NCBI RefSeq assembly: GCF_031085165.1
Contig: NZ_JAVHTY010000001.1
Location: 558,001-622,000, forward strand
DNA: 64,000 nucleotides
Source of the DNA: Pseudomonas sp. 102515
GTDB taxonomy: Bacteria > Pseudomonadota > Gammaproteobacteria > Pseudomonadales > Pseudomonadaceae
Direction of reading: 5' to 3'
Shown here: positions 1 through 11,364 of the stretch, piece by piece
Layout of the letters: each line of letters opens with the position of its first letter
Position numbering within the stretch: position 1 is the stretch's first letter
Position numbers and translations under genes: made by a program
Notes under the pieces: model-generated
Told to the model about the DNA's origin: nothing
What the model saw: the letters and a program-made list of their open reading frames with translations, nothing else
Databases searched by the model: none

Positions 1-460
1 CGTAGCTCAGGCGCTTGCCGGCGGTCTTGGCCTGGTGAGCCAGGTCCAGCAGGGTGTCGGCGAGCGGATAGCGGGCCAGGCTGATGCAACTGAAATGGCA
101 GACCTCGGCGGCGTCCAGCCAGCCTTCGGGCAGCAGCGCCGGGTCGAACTGGAGATCGGCTTCGCCAGCGAAGAAATAGCGCGGCGGACGGCTCGACGGC
201 ACGATGGCCACCAGGGGATCGGCGGCGACGCGCTGCAAGAAGCGGGTATCGAGACCGGCGGTTTCCGATTGCCAGGCGATCTCGTCACCCAGGCCGTCCT
301 GGCTGATGGCGCCGCCGAAGGCGCTGTCCACGCCCAGTCGGGCCAGGCCGCGCGCCACGTTCCAGGGGGCACCGCCCGGATAACCCCGCCATTCGCCAGG
401 ATTACCCTGGACGATGTCGGTGAGGGCTTCGCCAAAGACCACGACGCGGGGTAGTGCCAT
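1..460 (-). CDS. PfkB-family carbohydrate kinase (fructokinase-like), 3' part outside window
   Basis: The first 153 codons are visible and the gene continues past the left edge. The N-terminus reads MALPRVVVFGEALTDIV followed by a YPGGAPWNVARGLARLG stretch, the substrate-binding GG(A/N)xxNxA signature of the PfkB/ribokinase fold. Such kinases phosphorylate sugars such as fructose or 2-keto-3-deoxygluconate in the cytoplasm; the ATP-site signature near the C-terminus is not visible. The ATG at 458-460 has CAGGAG upstream, and the run AACAACAA lies between this site and the start codon. It follows gtsD on the same strand after 128 bases, so it may belong to the glucose-uptake transcription unit. 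The exact sugar is unknown. Confidence 0.85.
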   Translation of the reverse strand, partial: MALPRVVVFGEALTDIVQGNPGEWRGYPGGAPWNVARGLARLGVDSAFGGAISQDGLGDEIAWQSETAGLDTRFLQRVAADPLVAIVPSSRPPRYFFAGEADLQFDPALLPEGWLDAAEVCHFSCISLARYPLADTLLDLAHQAKTAGKRLSY

Positions 461-588
461 TGTTGTTCTCCTGTCTGTCACGGCGGCCGGAGGTGCACTC
501 CTGGCCTCTGGTAGGGCCGCGACCCGACGTCAGGCGCGGCGGCGGGCGGACCTTACCATTGCTGTAACGTTTCAGCCATGAGCTCGGT

Positions 589-1689
<1,101 letters not shown>

Positions 1690-1700
1690 GGTGGCCTTCC

Positions 1701-2531
1701 TTATCCTTTGACCACGCCCGAGGTCAGGCCCCGGACGAAATACTTGCCAGCGAAGATGTAGACCAGCAGCGTCGGCAGCGCGGCGATCATGGCGGCGGCC
1801 ATGTCGACGTTGTATTCCTTGGCGCCGGTGCTGGTGTTGACCAGGTTGTTCAGGGCGACGGTGATGGGCTGCGACGAGCCGCTGGCGAACACCACGCCGA
1901 ACAGGAAGTCGTTCCATACCTGGGTGAACTGCCAGATCAGGCTGACCATCACGATGGGCGTGGACAGCGGCAGCAGGATCTTGAAGAAGATGGTGAAGAA
2001 GCCGGCCCCGTCCAGCCGCGCCGCCTTGATCAGCGCATCGGGAATGCCCACGTAGTAGTTGCGGAAGAACAGCGTGGTGAAGGCCAGGCCGTAGATCACG
2101 TGCACCAGCACCAAGCCCGCGGTGGTGTTGGCCAGGCCCAGCTGGCCGAGGGTGAAGGACATCGGCAGCAGGATCACCTGGAAGGGAATGAAGCAGCCGA
2201 ACAGCAACAGGCTGAACAGCAGATTCGAGCCGCGGAACTGCCACTTCGACAGGGCGTAGCCGTTGAGCGCGCCGATGAAGGTGGAGATGAGCACCGCCGG
2301 CACGGTGATCATGAAGGAGTTCCAGAAGTAGCTGTGCACCACGTCCCAGGCCTTGAGCCAGCCGATGATCGTCCAGTCCAGGGGCAGGCTCAGCAGGTTG
2401 CCGGTACGGACATCGTCCGGAGTCTTGAAGCTGGTCAGCAGCATCACCAGCAGCGGCACCAGATAGACCGCGCAGGCGATGATCAGGGTGGCGTGGATGG
2501 CCACGCGATTGACGTTCAGAGCCTTAGCCAT
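1701..2531 (-). CDS. gtsC: Glucose/mannose ABC transporter permease GtsC (MalG type)
   Basis: The gene encodes a 276-residue inner-membrane permease with about six hydrophobic segments. The binding-protein-dependent permease loop is visible as ALIKAARLDGAGFFTIFF, the EAA-type motif that contacts the ATPase GtsD. The length and the start MAKALNVNRVAIHATLI fit MalG-type sugar permeases. It overlaps the end of gtsB by 8 bases, which indicates translational coupling, and lies 11 bases before gtsD. It pairs with GtsB to form the translocation channel for glucose (and probably mannose). Confidence 0.95.
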   Translation of the reverse strand: MAKALNVNRVAIHATLIIACAVYLVPLLVMLLTSFKTPDDVRTGNLLSLPLDWTIIGWLKAWDVVHSYFWNSFMITVPAVLISTFIGALNGYALSKWQFRGSNLLFSLLLFGCFIPFQVILLPMSFTLGQLGLANTTAGLVLVHVIYGLAFTTLFFRNYYVGIPDALIKAARLDGAGFFTIFFKILLPLSTPIVMVSLIWQFTQVWNDFLFGVVFASGSSQPITVALNNLVNTSTGAKEYNVDMAAAMIAALPTLLVYIFAGKYFVRGLTSGVVKG

Positions 2532-3441
2532 TTCGCTTGCTCCGCAATTCCGAGTAGAGGTAGGGCACCAGCACCGCCAGCACCGCGCCGAGCATCAGCA
2601 CCGCACTGGCCGAACCCAGGCCCATCTGGCCGCGGGTGAAGGTGTGCTGGTACATGAACACCGCCGGCAGGTCCGAGGCGTAGCCGGGACCGCCCGCGGT
2701 CATGGCCATCACCAGGTCGAAGCTCTTGATGGCGATGTGCGCGAGGATCATCACCGCGCTGAAGAACACCGGCCGCAGGCTGGGCAGGACGATGCGCAGG
2801 TAGATGGTCGGCAGCCCTGCCCCGTCGACCTGCGCGGCTCTGAGGATGGAGGAATCCACGCCCCGCAGGCCGGCGAGGAACATGGCCATGACGAAGCCCG
2901 AGGCCTGCCAGAGGGCGGCGATCAGCAGGCAGTAGATGACCCGATCGGGATCCACCAGCCAGTCGAAGCGAAAGCCTTCCCAGCCCCAGTCGCGCAGCAG
3001 CTTGTCCAGCCCCATGCCCGGGTTGAGCAGCCACTTCCAGGCGGTGCCGGTGACGATCATCGACAGCGCCATGGGATAGAGGTAGATAGTGCGGATGAAG
3101 CCTTCGCGGCGGATGCGCTGGTCCAGCAGGATGGCGAAGAAGACGCCGATGGCCAGGCTCAGCAGGATGAACAGGCCACCGAAGATCGCCAGGTTCTTGC
3201 AGGCCACCAGCCAGCGATCGTTTTCCAGCAACCGCGCGTACTGGGCGAAGCCGGCGAAGGTGTAGCTGGGCAGGAAGCGCGAATTGGTAAAGGAGATCAC
3301 CGCCGTCCATAGCATGTAGCCATAGAGGCAGACGACCATGGCGATGGCCGTGGGCGCCAGCACCAGCTTGGGCAGCAGGCGCTGCAGCCGGTCCGGGCGC
3401 CGGCTGACCGTCGCCACAGGAAGAGTTTCGGTGAGAGCCAT
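2524..3441 (-). CDS. gtsB: Glucose/mannose ABC transporter permease GtsB (MalF type)
   Basis: This 305-residue inner-membrane protein is the partner of GtsC. It has a hydrophobic segment near residue 30-55, several more after it, and the permease loop SILRAAQVDGAGLPTIYL near residue 200, a version of the EAA motif. The second gene of gtsABCD, it starts 126 bases after gtsA, the only large gap in the operon. A strong hairpin sits in that gap, which may lower permease expression relative to the binding protein. The start ATG at 3439-3441 gives the normal family length. Confidence 0.95.
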   Translation of the reverse strand: MALTETLPVATVSRRPDRLQRLLPKLVLAPTAIAMVVCLYGYMLWTAVISFTNSRFLPSYTFAGFAQYARLLENDRWLVACKNLAIFGGLFILLSLAIGVFFAILLDQRIRREGFIRTIYLYPMALSMIVTGTAWKWLLNPGMGLDKLLRDWGWEGFRFDWLVDPDRVIYCLLIAALWQASGFVMAMFLAGLRGVDSSILRAAQVDGAGLPTIYLRIVLPSLRPVFFSAVMILAHIAIKSFDLVMAMTAGGPGYASDLPAVFMYQHTFTRGQMGLGSASAVLMLGAVLAVLVPYLYSELRSKRNG

Positions 3442-3500
3442 GGAGACAATCCCAGGGGTGGTATTATTTTAAGTTCGGTTGCCGGAGGATCGCGGCCGAG

Positions 3501-3535
3501 GGCCACTCCTACAGGAGCAAGGCGTAGGAGTGGCC
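3501..3535. repeat. REP-like hairpin between gtsA and gtsB
   Basis: A perfect 12-bp inverted repeat, GGCCACTCCTAC at 3501-3512 and GTAGGAGTGGCC at 3524-3535, encloses an 11-base loop. Its core resembles the second hairpin at 13507-13571, which suggests a genomic REP family typical of Pseudomonas. It lies 33 bases after the gtsA stop and 60 bases before the gtsB start. There is no T-run, so it is more likely a transcript-stabilising or attenuating structure than a classical terminator. Confidence 0.7.
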
Positions 3536-3567
3536 GCAGCGGCTGACCACCAGGGCCGCGAAAGGGC

Positions 3568-4830
3568 TTACTTGGCGGCCTGGATGGCGGCGACCAGTTG
3601 CTCGGTGGCCTTCTTCGGATCGGCGCCCGGGTCATTGAAGAAGTTGGTCACCACGTCGAAGATCGCGCCCTGCACGTAGCTGGTGTTGGCCATGCTGTGC
3701 GCCATGCTCGGCTCGGCCTTGCCGTCGGCGTTGGCCGCCTGGAAGTCCTTGGCGGATTGCTGGGCGCAGCTGTCGAACTTGGACAGGTCGATGTCGTTGC
3801 GCACCGGGATGGCGCCCTTGTTGAGGTTGAACACCTCCTGGAAGGGCTTGTCGATGACGGTGCGCACCAGGTCGTCCTGGGCCTTCTGGTTGTCCTTGTT
3901 CTTGATCTTGAACATGGCCAGGGAGTCGATGTTGTAGATGAAGTCGCCCTGGGTGCCCGGCATCACCACGCACTCGTAGTCGACGCCCGGCTTCTTGCCG
4001 GCGGCGGTGAATTCGGCCTTGGCCCAGTCGCCCATGATCTGCATGCCCGCCTTGCCCTCGATGACCATGGCGGTGGCCAGGTTCCAGTCGCGACCGGCGG
4101 CGTTGGGATCGACGTAGCCCTTGACGCGCTTGAAGGTCTTGAACACCTCGACCATCTTGTCGCTGCGGATGGTGTCGGCATCGGTCTGCACGAAGACCTT
4201 GTCGTAGCCTTCCGGACCCATGATGGCCATGACCAGGGATTCGAAGATGGTGCCGTCCTGCCAGTTCTGGCCGCCATGGGCCAGGGGCACGACACCGGCG
4301 GCCTTGAGCTTGTCGGCGGCTTCGAAGAATTCGTCCAGGGTGGTGGGGACCTTGGCGCCGGCCTTCTTGAAGACGGCGGGGTTGATCCACAGCCAGTTGA
4401 TCCGGTGGATACCGGCCGGCACGGCGACGTACTCGCCTTCGTGCTGCATGGTCTGGGCCACGCGCTTGGGCAGGATGGTGTCCCAGTTGCCCTGCTTGGC
4501 GATGTCGCTGATGTCGGCCAGGAAGCCCATGCTGGCCCACTCCTGGATGTCGGGGCCTTTGAGCTGGGCGGCGGACGGCGGGTTGCCGGACACGGCGCGG
4601 GTCTTGAGCACGGTCATGGCGGCTTCGCCGGCGCCACCGGCCACGGCGAAGTCCTTCCAGGTATCGCCCTGCTTCTGCATCAGCTGCTTGAGCACATCGA
4701 CGGCGCGAGCCTCGCCACCGGAGGTCCACCAGTGCAGCACCTCGACCTCTCCGGCCTGGGCGGCCAGGGGGGCCGTGATAGCGGCGCAGGACAGCGAAAC
4801 GGCGAGAGCGAGACGATTCAACGCATTCAT
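3568..4830 (-). CDS. gtsA: Glucose/mannose ABC transporter periplasmic binding protein GtsA
   Basis: The product is a 420-residue secreted sugar-binding protein of the MalE-like cluster. It has a Sec signal peptide with cleavage probably after AQA (about residue 26), and the mature protein starts [14 protein letters not shown], a hallmark of the Pseudomonas glucose-binding protein (GltB in P. aeruginosa). Further conserved blocks are [15 protein letters not shown] and GDWAKAEF. It captures glucose in the periplasm and delivers it to GtsBC. It is the first gene of gtsABCD, directly downstream of gltS on the same strand. AACAACAA (complement of 4844-4851) overlaps the ribosome-binding region, a possible Hfq/Crc site. 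Confidence 0.95.
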   Translation of the reverse strand: MNALNRLALAVSLSCAAITAPLAAQAGEVEVLHWWTSGGEARAVDVLKQLMQKQGDTWKDFAVAGGAGEAAMTVLKTRAVSGNPPSAAQLKGPDIQEWASMGFLADISDIAKQGNWDTILPKRVAQTMQHEGEYVAVPAGIHRINWLWINPAVFKKAGAKVPTTLDEFFEAADKLKAAGVVPLAHGGQNWQDGTIFESLVMAIMGPEGYDKVFVQTDADTIRSDKMVEVFKTFKRVKGYVDPNAAGRDWNLATAMVIEGKAGMQIMGDWAKAEFTAAGKKPGVDYECVVMPGTQGDFIYNIDSLAMFKIKNKDNQKAQDDLVRTVIDKPFQEVFNLNKGAIPVRNDIDLSKFDSCAQQSAKDFQAANADGKAEPSMAHSMANTSYVQGAIFDVVTNFFNDPGADPKKATEQLVAAIQAAK

Positions 4831-4843
4831 GAGGGGTCGTTCC

Positions 4844-4851
4844 TTGTTGTT
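4844..4851 (-). promoter_or_regulatory. Candidate Hfq/Crc CA motif at gtsA start region
   Basis: On the minus strand the gtsA leader reads AAAAACAACAAGGAACG just before the start codon. It contains AACAACAA, which fits the AAnAAnAA consensus bound by Hfq with Crc in Pseudomonas catabolite repression, and it abuts the AAGGAA ribosome-binding site. The same octamer precedes several other sugar genes in this window. The regulatory role is inferred. Confidence 0.5.
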
Positions 4852-4965
4852 TTTATCGGAGCGGTTTTTCAGGAGCTGCGCCGAGTCTAGTCAGGCAACC
4901 GCGACCGTGGGTAACGAAGGGAAAGCGTTTTGTCACGGCTTGGTGACATGGCGTCCGCCTGGGCG

Positions 4966-6414
4966 CTAAGTCCGCGGCAGGGTCAGGGTCACCCGCAGGC
5001 CACCCTCCCGGCGATTGCGCAGCTCCACCTCGCCACCATGGGCGTGGGCCAGGTTGCGGGCGATGCCCAGCCCAAGGCCGTACCCATGGCGATCGGTAGC
5101 CAGCCTTACATGAGGCTGGAACACCTGTTCCAACTCCTGCTCCGGCACCCCGGGACCTTCGTCGTCGACATGCAGGACGAACGCATGGCCATCGTCTTCC
5201 ACCTGCAGGTGGGCGCGATAGCCATATTTGAGGGCGTTGTCCAGCAGGTTGCCGATGCAACGCTTGAGCGCCAGGGGTTTGCCCAACAGGGCGCCCCGGG
5301 CTTCACCGGTGAGACGCACCCGCGGCGGCTGCTCCTGGGTGAAGGGCTCCACCAGTTGCATCAGCAGTGCCTGGAGATCGACCGGCTCCAGGTTCTCGTG
5401 GATGTCGGTGTCCTTGACGCACTGCAGGGCACCCTTGACCAGCAGGTCCAGCTCATCCAGGTCACGCACCAGCTTGGCCTGCATCACCTCGTCATCCACC
5501 AGTTCAGCGCGCAGGCGCAACCGGGTGATGGGCGTGCGCAGGTCGTGGGAGATGGCGCTGAACAGCTGGGCGCGCTCGTCCAGGTAGCGGGCGATGCGTT
5601 CACGCATGGCATTGAAGGCGCGGGTGACCTCGCGGATCTCCTGGGCCCCCTCCTCCCGCACCGGCGGTGTATGGACCTCCAGCGACAGCTCCCGAGCGGC
5701 ACGCGACAGGCGCTTGAGCGGGCGACTCTGCCAGCGGATCAACAAGCCGATGAACAGCAGCAGGAAGGCGCTGCTGAAGACCATGAACAACACCTGCTGC
5801 AGGGGCAGCCAGGATTCGTCCAGGCTGTAGTAAGGCGCCGGCATCAGGGTCGCCAGGTACACCCACTCCCCTTCACCGATACGGATCTGGGTCACCAGCA
5901 CCGGTGGCTCCAGAGGTTCCAGGCTCAGCGCATAGTGCGCCCAGGAACGCGGCAGTTCGTCGAGCGCGAGAGCGCCGTTGAAAAGGCGCAGCTGTTGCGG
6001 GCCGATGAATTCCACGTACATGGGCATGGTGGCGCCCAGGCGCTCACGCAGCACCGTCTCGACCTCCTGCAGCACTGCCCTGCGCCCAGGGGTCGCGGGC
6101 AACGCCTGCATGGTCAGCGGCTTTTCGTTGAGCGAGACGAAGAAGCGCGTGCCGCCCATGTTGCGCAGTTGCTCCAGCACCAGCGGCCGATAGGCCGGTG
6201 GCAGCAGGCTGAAATAGCGCACGCTGGCGGCGATGGAATAGCCCAGGCTGCGGGCGGCGGTCTGCAGGCCCTGGTTGCGATCGCTGCGCAGCGCGGCCGA
6301 CCAGAACAGCGCCGAGGCGCCCTGGGCCAGGAGCACCGCCAGCAGGGTCAGCAGCAGCATCCGCGCCAGCAGGGAGCGCGGCACCAGCCGCGCGAGTGGA
6401 CCGCTACACCGCAT
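4966..6414 (-). CDS. gltS: Sensor histidine kinase GltS (GtrS) of glucose-responsive two-component system
   Basis: This is a 482-residue membrane sensor kinase. An N-terminal transmembrane segment (about 17-40) is followed by a periplasmic domain, a second segment (about 208-228), a HAMP linker, the HisKA box with phospho-acceptor His290 (FSAISHDLRTPITRLRLR), and an HATPase domain with the N box (NLLDNALKYG) and G boxes (DEGPGVPE, GYGLGLGI). In Pseudomonas this kinase with GltR controls glucose uptake and responds to Entner-Doudoroff intermediates. It overlaps the 3' end of gltR by 11 bases, so the two are co-translated. The gene ends 135 bases before gtsA, the expected target. Confidence 0.93.
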   Translation of the reverse strand: MRCSGPLARLVPRSLLARMLLLTLLAVLLAQGASALFWSAALRSDRNQGLQTAARSLGYSIAASVRYFSLLPPAYRPLVLEQLRNMGGTRFFVSLNEKPLTMQALPATPGRRAVLQEVETVLRERLGATMPMYVEFIGPQQLRLFNGALALDELPRSWAHYALSLEPLEPPVLVTQIRIGEGEWVYLATLMPAPYYSLDESWLPLQQVLFMVFSSAFLLLFIGLLIRWQSRPLKRLSRAARELSLEVHTPPVREEGAQEIREVTRAFNAMRERIARYLDERAQLFSAISHDLRTPITRLRLRAELVDDEVMQAKLVRDLDELDLLVKGALQCVKDTDIHENLEPVDLQALLMQLVEPFTQEQPPRVRLTGEARGALLGKPLALKRCIGNLLDNALKYGYRAHLQVEDDGHAFVLHVDDEGPGVPEQELEQVFQPHVRLATDRHGYGLGLGIARNLAHAHGGEVELRNRREGGLRVTLTLPRT

Positions 6415-7144
6415 CGGCGACCAGTCCGCTGACCTCGGCGGCGAGCAGGTAGCCGGAACCGCGCACGGTGCGGATCAGCCGCGGCGACTTGCCGGTATCC
6501 CGGAGGCGGTGGCGCAGGCGGCTGACCGCCATGTCGACGATGCGCTCCAGCGGCAGCACCTCGCGGCCGCGGGTGGCGTTGGCGATGGTGTCGCGATCGA
6601 GGATCTGCTGGGGATGGTCGAGAAACAGCTTGAGCAGGGTGAAATCGGCGCCGGAGAGGATGACCTCCTCGCCATCGCGGTGGAACAGCCGGTGACTGAC
6701 CGGATCCAGGCGCCAGTCGTCGAAGGTCAGCAGACCGATAGCCGCCGGACGCGTCTCGCCAAAGCCGGCGCGGCGCAGCAACGCCTTGATGCGGGCCAGC
6801 AATTCGCGCGGACTGAAGGGCTTGCCCAGGTAGTCGTCGGCACCCAGTTCCAGGCCGATGACCCGATCCGCCTCGTCGGAACTGGCGGTGAGCATGATGA
6901 TGGGCACCTGACGGCAACTCGACTGCTCGCGCATCCAGCGGCAGAGGGCGAAGCCGTCTTCGCCGGGCAGCATGACGTCGAGGATCAGCAGATCGGGGAC
7001 GAAGTCGCCCAGTGCCCGGCGCAATTCGCGGCCGTCGCCGACGGCGCGTACCCGATAGCCGGCACGGGTGAGATAGGCGTCCAGAAGCTCACGGATTTCC
7101 TCGTCGTCGTCGACGATCAGGAGGGATTTGCCCAGGGTGGACAT
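6404..7144 (-). CDS. gltR: OmpR-family response regulator GltR
   Basis: The 246-residue DNA-binding response regulator has acidic residues D12-D14, phospho-acceptor Asp56 in LLILDVMLPG, the conserved T/K pair (MLTAS, GKPFSPREL) and a C-terminal winged helix ending LIRTVRGSGYLL. It is the partner of GltS and controls the gts transport genes. The ATG at 7142-7144 starts the normal MSTLGKSLLIVDDD sequence. AACAACAA lies 15-22 bases upstream of the start (complement of 7159-7166). The gap to glk is 104 bases and holds a hairpin. Confidence 0.95.
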   Translation of the reverse strand: MSTLGKSLLIVDDDEEIRELLDAYLTRAGYRVRAVGDGRELRRALGDFVPDLLILDVMLPGEDGFALCRWMREQSSCRQVPIIMLTASSDEADRVIGLELGADDYLGKPFSPRELLARIKALLRRAGFGETRPAAIGLLTFDDWRLDPVSHRLFHRDGEEVILSGADFTLLKLFLDHPQQILDRDTIANATRGREVLPLERIVDMAVSRLRHRLRDTGKSPRLIRTVRGSGYLLAAEVSGLVADAV

Positions 7145-7211
7145 GGCGATGTTCGCTCTTGTTGTTCTGGCCAGGGGCCAGCTACCGGTAGTGCCGGCAG
7201 CATACCGGGGT

Positions 7212-7235
7212 CGGGCGACCTTGAGTAGTCGCCCG
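7212..7235. repeat. Intercistronic hairpin between glk and gltR
   Basis: CGGGCGAC at 7212-7219 and GTCGCCCG at 7228-7235 form an 8-bp stem with an 8-base loop, 14 bases downstream of the glk stop on the minus strand. No T-run follows. It could attenuate read-through from edd-glk into gltR-gltS or protect the upstream message. Confidence 0.5.
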
Positions 7236-7248
7236 CCCCCGGGGTGGA

Positions 7249-8222
7249 TCAGGCCTGCCGCGCTTCGGCGATGGTCTGATCCAGGGCGACGCCGGCACCG
7301 AACAGGCCCGGGTACTCGGCGGTCACCAGCCAGGCCGGGATGTCCTTGAGGTAGGCGCTGCTGGTCTTGCCCTTGTCGGCGAAGGCATGGGCGAAGGCCC
7401 CGCTCTGGAAGCGTTCGACGAAGCGCGGCAGGATGCCGCCGGCGATGTAGACGCCACCCAGGGCGCCCAGGGTCAGGGCCGCGTTCCCGGCGACCCGCGC
7501 CAGCCAGATGAAGAACTGCTCCAGCACGGCGTCGGCATAGGGATCGCCCTTGAGCGCCAGCTCGCAGATGTCCGCCGCGCTGTGCAGGGCGGCGGTCCGG
7601 CCGTCCAGCTCGCAACTCGCATGATAGAGGTTGACCAGGCCGCTGCCGGACACCACGCGCTCGGCGGAGACGTGGTTACCGAACTGGCGCTTGAGGATCT
7701 TCCAGATATCGAATTCGCGCTGGGTGTTGATCGGCAGGTCGACGTGACCGCCCTCGCTCGGCAGCACGATCCAGCGATCCTTGCCACTGGGCACCAGGCT
7801 GGCGAGACCCAGGCCGGTGCCCGGCCCGATCACCAGGCGCGGGCGGGTCGGCAAGGCGATGCCGTCGCGGACCTGGACGCAGTCCGCCGGGTCCAGACGA
7901 GCGATCGCCCAGGCCATGGAGGTGAAGTCGTTGATCAGCAGCAGATGGGTCAGACCCAGCTCGCGGCAGAACTGCTCGCGCTTGATCACCCAGTGATTGT
8001 TGGTGAAGCGGAAGTCACCCTCGCCCACCGGGCCCGCACAGGCGAGGCACACGGCGGTGATGTCGTCCAGCGCCACGCCGGTCTGCGCCAGGTACTTGCG
8101 CACGGCGTCTTCCGGACAGGCGTAATCCGCACAGGCGAAGACCTCGATGGCCTCCAGGCGACCGTCGCGCCACAGGGCGAAGCGGGCATTGGTGCCCCCG
8201 ATGTCGCCAACCAAAGCCAAAC

Positions 8223-8226
<4 letters not shown>
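7249..8226 (-). CDS. glk: Glucokinase
   Basis: The 325-residue cytoplasmic enzyme converts glucose to glucose 6-phosphate with ATP. The phosphate-binding motif [12 protein letters not shown] starts at residue 8, the sugar-binding [11 protein letters not shown] block lies near residue 93, and GPGTGLGLA and [11 protein letters not shown] complete the ROK/hexokinase-fold signature of bacterial Glk. The start codon overlaps the edd stop (ATGA), so translation is coupled. In Pseudomonas, glucokinase feeds the phosphorylative branch of glucose use into Edd/Eda through glucose-6-phosphate dehydrogenase, which is not in the window. Confidence 0.97.
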
Positions 8227-10052
<1,826 letters not shown>

Positions 10053-10078
10053 GGTTTCGATTCTCCACCGGGCTAAAT

Positions 10079-10097
10079 TTGTTGTTATTTAAAACAT
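10079..10097. promoter_or_regulatory. Candidate HexR operator and CA motif upstream of edd
   Basis: TTGT at 10082-10085, eight bases, then ACAT at 10094-10097 matches the Pseudomonas HexR consensus TTGT-N7/8-ACAA with one mismatch. The symmetric core is TGTT-ATTTAA-AACA. On the minus strand 10079-10086 also reads AACAACAA, a possible Hfq/Crc site in the edd leader. HexR is the known repressor of edd and gap in this genus; the hexR gene itself is not in the window. Confidence 0.5.
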
Positions 10098-10141
10098 TCA
10101 CAGCCAAATTGGCGCTATTATTCCGCTTAGCACGCGTCATG

Positions 10142-10157
10142 TGTAATGTTTTTTACA
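10142..10157. promoter_or_regulatory. Palindromic operator candidate upstream of gap (HexR-like)
   Basis: TGTAA at 10142-10146 and TTACA at 10153-10157 form an inverted repeat with a 6-base spacer, 31 bases before the gap start. It resembles the TGTAAT...ATTACA HexR box described in other gammaproteobacteria but is one base longer. HexR control of gap is known in Pseudomonas, so the assignment is plausible but unproven. Confidence 0.45.
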
Positions 10158-10188
10158 ACAAAACCCAGCTATCGCGAGGTTTCTCTCA

Positions 10189-11193
10189 ATGAGTATTCGT
10201 ATTGCCATCAATGGTTTTGGACGCATCGGCCGCAACGTGCTGCGGGCGCTGTATACCGAGGGCTATCGCCAGGACCTGGAGGTCGTCGCGATCAACGACC
10301 TGGGCGACGCCGCCATCAATGCGCATCTCCTACAGTATGACAGCGTTCATGACCGCTTCCCTGCCGAGGTGTCCGTCGAGGGCGACAAGCTGGTGGTCAA
10401 TGGCGACCGCATCGCCGTGACGGCCATCCGCAACCCGGCCGAGCTGCCGTGGAAGGATCTGAAGGTCGACGTGGTGTTCGAATGCACCGGCCTCTTCACC
10501 AGCCGCGACAAGGCCGCCGCCCACCTGGAAGCCGGCGCCTCCAAGGTGATCATCTCGGCACCGGGCAAGGACGTGGACGCCACCATCGTCTATGGCGTCA
10601 ACGACAACATCCTGCGCCAGTCGCACCAGATCATCTCCAACGCTTCCTGCACCACCAACTGCCTGGCGCCGGTCGCCCAGGTGCTGCAGCGCGAACTGGG
10701 TATCGAGAACGGTCTGATGACCACCATCCATGCCTACACCAACGACCAGAACCTGTCGGACGTCTACCACTCCGACCCCTTCCGGGCGCGTTCGGCCACC
10801 CAGTCGATGATTCCGACCAAGACCGGTGCCGCCGAAGCCGTGGGTCTGGTTCTGCCGGAACTGCAAGGCAAGTTTAGCGGCATGGCGGTGCGGGTGCCGA
10901 CCATCAACGTGTCGCTGGTCGATCTGACCATCCTGACGGCCAAGGAAACCGACGCCAAGACCATCAACGCCTTCATGAAGGCCGCGGCAGAGGCCTCGCC
11001 GGTCCTGGGCTACAACGACAAGCCGCTGGTCTCCATCGACTTCAACCACAACCGCCTGTCGTCGATCTTCGACGCCAACCACACCAAGGTGAGCGGCAAG
11101 CTGGTGAAGATCATGGCCTGGTACGACAACGAGTGGGGCTTCTCAAACCGTATGCTCGATACCTGCAAGGCGCTGGTCAACGCGCCGGCCTGA
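10189..11193 (+). CDS. gapA: Glyceraldehyde-3-phosphate dehydrogenase, type I
   Basis: The 334-residue glycolytic enzyme oxidises glyceraldehyde 3-phosphate to 1,3-bisphosphoglycerate. The Rossmann motif [15 protein letters not shown] is at residues 7-21, the catalytic cysteine is C154 in SNASCTTNC, and the C-terminal [12 protein letters not shown] block is intact. It is divergent from edd with a 136-base shared region, the classic Pseudomonas arrangement in which the triose phosphate produced by the Entner-Doudoroff route is oxidised by the neighbouring gap product. A terminator follows 20 bases after the stop. Confidence 0.97.
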   Translation: MSIRIAINGFGRIGRNVLRALYTEGYRQDLEVVAINDLGDAAINAHLLQYDSVHDRFPAEVSVEGDKLVVNGDRIAVTAIRNPAELPWKDLKVDVVFECTGLFTSRDKAAAHLEAGASKVIISAPGKDVDATIVYGVNDNILRQSHQIISNASCTTNCLAPVAQVLQRELGIENGLMTTIHAYTNDQNLSDVYHSDPFRARSATQSMIPTKTGAAEAVGLVLPELQGKFSGMAVRVPTINVSLVDLTILTAKETDAKTINAFMKAAAEASPVLGYNDKPLVSIDFNHNRLSSIFDANHTKVSGKLVKIMAWYDNEWGFSNRMLDTCKALVNAPA

Positions 11194-11212
11194 GGTCTGT
11201 AGGTCTGGGTTG

Positions 11213-11240
11213 GAAAAAAGCGCCTTCGGGCGCTTTTTTC
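11213..11240. terminator. Rho-independent terminator after gap
   Basis: The stem AAAGCGCC / GGGCGCTTTTTT closes on a TTCG loop and is extended by matching A and T runs (11214-11219 and 11234-11239). It is a textbook hairpin that can work in both directions and ends gap; converging scpB transcripts would meet it from the other side. Confidence 0.93.
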
Positions 11241-11254
11241 GTTTTGGGCGAGAT

Positions 11255-11355
11255 TGTTGGGCTTCGCGTTGCTCAGCGCCAACCTACGGCACCCTAAGCA
11301 GAAAGACCGAGCTGTAGTGGCGCTGTAGGTTGGGCTGAACGCAGCGAAGCCCAAC
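11255..11355. repeat. Long imperfect inverted repeat (REP/MITE-like) between gap and scpB
   Basis: The arm at 11255-11290 begins TGTTGGGCTTCGCG and the arm at 11321-11355 ends AGCGAAGCCCAACA; about 35 bases pair with a few mismatches around a 30-base centre. Arms of the GTAGGTTGGGCT...AGCCCAACA type recur in many proteobacterial genomes between genes. It sits between convergent gap and scpB and encodes nothing. Confidence 0.7.
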
Positions 11356-11364
11356 AGGGCTGAC

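Noticed and set aside
7-435. A 142-codon frame on the minus strand at the left edge
   Set aside because: It is out of frame with the PfkB-family kinase that occupies the same bases, has arginine/alanine/serine-rich composition and no family features.
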